This document shows, in pieces, positions 19,926 to 20,960 of a stretch of DNA of 20,960 nt. Where the stretch lies: positions 1 through 20,960 of the forward strand of contig DASYKM010000186.1 in the NCBI GenBank assembly GCA_035995425.1. Direction: 5' to 3'. The position numbers and the translations under genes were made by a program. A model generated the notes under the pieces. It saw only the letters and a list, made by a program, of their open reading frames with translations, was not told the origin of the DNA and searched no databases. The DNA is from CADEED01 sp035995425. GTDB taxonomy: Bacteria; Pseudomonadota; Gammaproteobacteria; Steroidobacterales; Steroidobacteraceae. Position 1 is the stretch's first letter; the number at the start of each line of letters is the position of its first letter.

Positions 19926-19941
19926 TATGGTAACGCTACCG
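19926..19941 (+). promoter_or_regulatory. GH3 promoter -10 overlapped by a LacI-type (xyl-box-like) operator
   Basis: TATGGT (19926-19931) is a fair -10. It overlaps TGGTAACGCTACCG (19928-19941), an imperfect palindrome with a central CG of the kind bound by LacI/GalR regulators. It closely resembles the Xanthomonas xyl-box (TGGTAGCGCTAACA) recalled from the XylR literature. A repressor here would block polymerase directly and be released by a xylo-oligosaccharide-derived inducer; that is inference. Confidence 0.55.
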
Positions 19942-19994
19942 CGCGCGGGACGAGGGGGTGCCATCCGGCGACCACCCGTGCACGAGGAGTAGGA

Positions 19995-20960
19995 ATGGTC
20001 CGCGCCTTGTTTGCCGCATCGCTGTTGTCCATTGCCTCGACGGTTTTCGCCGCCGATCCGCCTTACAAGGACCTGAGCCGCGGCTTCGAGGAACGCGCCG
20101 CCGACCTGGTGTCGCGCATGACGCTCGACGAAAAAGTCACCCAATTGCAGAACGACGCGCCGGCGATCCCGCGCCTCGAAGTACCCGCCTATGAATGGTG
20201 GAACGAAGCACTGCATGGCGTGGCACGCGCCGGCGCCGCCACAGTGTTTCCGCAGGCCATCGGCCTCTCCGCCACCTTCGACCTGCCTCTCATGACCGAG
20301 GTGGCCACCGCCATCAGCGACGAAGGCCGTGCCAAACACCAGGAGTTCGCCGGCCGCGGACTGCGCAAGCGCTACCAGGGGCTGACGTTCTGGTCGCCTA
20401 ACATCAACATCTTTCGCGATCCGCGCTGGGGCCGTGGACAGGAAACCTACGGCGAAGACCCCTTTCTCACCGCGCGCATGGGCGTGGCATTCGTGAAAGC
20501 GATGCAGGGTGACGATCCGAAGTACCGCAAGGTCGACGCCACCGCCAAGCACTTCGCGGTGCACTCGGGACCCGAAGCCGACCGCCACCATTTCGACGTG
20601 CATCCGAGCGATCGCGATCTGTGGGAAACCTATCTACCCGCATTCCGCGCGCTGGTGCAGGAGGGGCACGTCGCCTCGGTCATGGGCGCGTACAACCGCC
20701 TGAACGGCGAATCCGCGTCGGGCAGCCACTGGTTGCTCACCGACGTCCTGCGCAACCAGTGGGGTTTCAAGGGCTACGTGGTGTCGGACTGCGATTCCAC
20801 CGAAGACATCTGGAAATTTCACCACATCGTGAAGACACCCGAGGAAGCCGCGGCGCTCGGCGTGAAGGCCGGCGTCGAGGTCAACTGCGGCCGCACGTAT
20901 GCGGCTTTGTTCAACGCCGTGCACCTCGGTTTGATCACCGAAGCCGAGATCGACGTCGCG
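19995..20960 (+). CDS. Glycoside hydrolase family 3, beta-xylosidase-like (3' end outside window)
   Basis: N-terminal 322 codons of an exported GH3 enzyme; the frame is open to the last base, so the C-terminal domains are missing only because the window ends. The signal peptide is MVRALFAASLLSIASTVFA-AD. The GH3 barrel shows YEWWNEALHGVA (67-78), typical of xylosidase-type members, then WSPNINIFRDPRWGRGQETY (133-152), KHFAVHSGPE (185-194) and the nucleophile D265 in YVVSDCDS. SDC rather than SDW also favours xylan 1,4-beta-xylosidase over beta-glucosidase. The start is well set by GAGGAG 5 nt before the ATG. The 121-bp gap 19874-19994 carries two operator-like palindromes. It probably cleaves xylo-oligosaccharides in the periplasm. 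Confidence 0.92.
   Translation, partial: MVRALFAASLLSIASTVFAADPPYKDLSRGFEERAADLVSRMTLDEKVTQLQNDAPAIPRLEVPAYEWWNEALHGVARAGAATVFPQAIGLSATFDLPLMTEVATAISDEGRAKHQEFAGRGLRKRYQGLTFWSPNINIFRDPRWGRGQETYGEDPFLTARMGVAFVKAMQGDDPKYRKVDATAKHFAVHSGPEADRHHFDVHPSDRDLWETYLPAFRALVQEGHVASVMGAYNRLNGESASGSHWLLTDVLRNQWGFKGYVVSDCDSTEDIWKFHHIVKTPEEAAALGVKAGVEVNCGRTYAALFNAVHLGLITEAEIDVA

Noticed and set aside
19752..20603. 283-codon minus-strand frame over the GH3 gene
   Set aside because: The plus strand has an intact signal peptide, ribosome site and GH3 motifs; the minus frame has no recognisable domain.

Overview
This is a high-GC (my estimate, low-to-mid 60s percent), densely packed chromosomal window. I see no transposase, integrase, CRISPR array, tRNA or rRNA. 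The block recN – fur – bamE – rnfH – ratA – smpB – ssrA is a classic gammaproteobacterial housekeeping arrangement. Together with the M28 peptidase, the GH3 xylosidase-like enzyme and the overall codon style, it suggests an environmental gammaproteobacterium of the Nevskiales/Steroidobacterales/Xanthomonadales side. That taxonomic placement is inference. The nearly complete set of core genes says this is resident chromosome, not a mobile island.

Layout. 1-4209: DNA repair (recN, 5' end outside the window), iron regulation (fur), outer-membrane assembly (bamE), the rnfH–ratA pair and the ribosome-rescue pair smpB plus tmRNA (ssrA). 4255-5621: a CapA-type metallophosphatase translationally coupled to a small secreted protein of unknown function. 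5631-8165 (minus): a tightly overlapping operon of a D-2-hydroxyacid/D-2-hydroxyglutarate dehydrogenase-like flavoenzyme, an N-carbamoylputrescine-amidase-like nitrilase and a two-EF-hand mini-protein. 8225-9946 (minus): a DsbA/FrnE-like protein with a CPWS motif and an orphan GnnA-like Gfo/Idh/MocA oxidoreductase. 9996-10641: two small unknown proteins, one with two membrane segments. 10646-12603 (minus): a 3-TM protein and a secreted M28 peptidase. 12704-14824: the periplasmic tail-specific protease Prc. 14825-16367 (minus): a DUF1249/YqiB protein and a coiled-coil protein of unknown function. 16449-17308 (minus): a multi-TM membrane protein coupled to an XRE regulator, preceded by two matched palindromic operators. 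17388-18910 (minus): orn and a threonine/serine dehydratase, coupled by GTGA. 18935-19873: rsgA, divergent from orn. 19995-20960: the start of a GH3 beta-xylosidase-like gene with a LacI-type operator over its -10.

How the parts work together. smpB, tmRNA, rsgA, ratA and orn are all translation or RNA quality-control functions. bamE, prc, the CapA-like protein and the secreted peptidase act in the envelope. The most distinctive regulatory structures are the twin ATGTAA-N8-TTACAT palindromes in front of the membrane-protein/XRE operon, the xyl-box-like operator in front of the GH3 gene, and several genes whose -10 element sits only about 5-8 nt from the start codon, which suggests leaderless or nearly leaderless mRNAs. 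I found no defence system or other obviously new multi-gene system. The least understood items are the XRE/membrane operon, the dehydrogenase–nitrilase–EF-hand operon, the CapA-coupled secreted protein and the DUF1249-linked coiled-coil protein.
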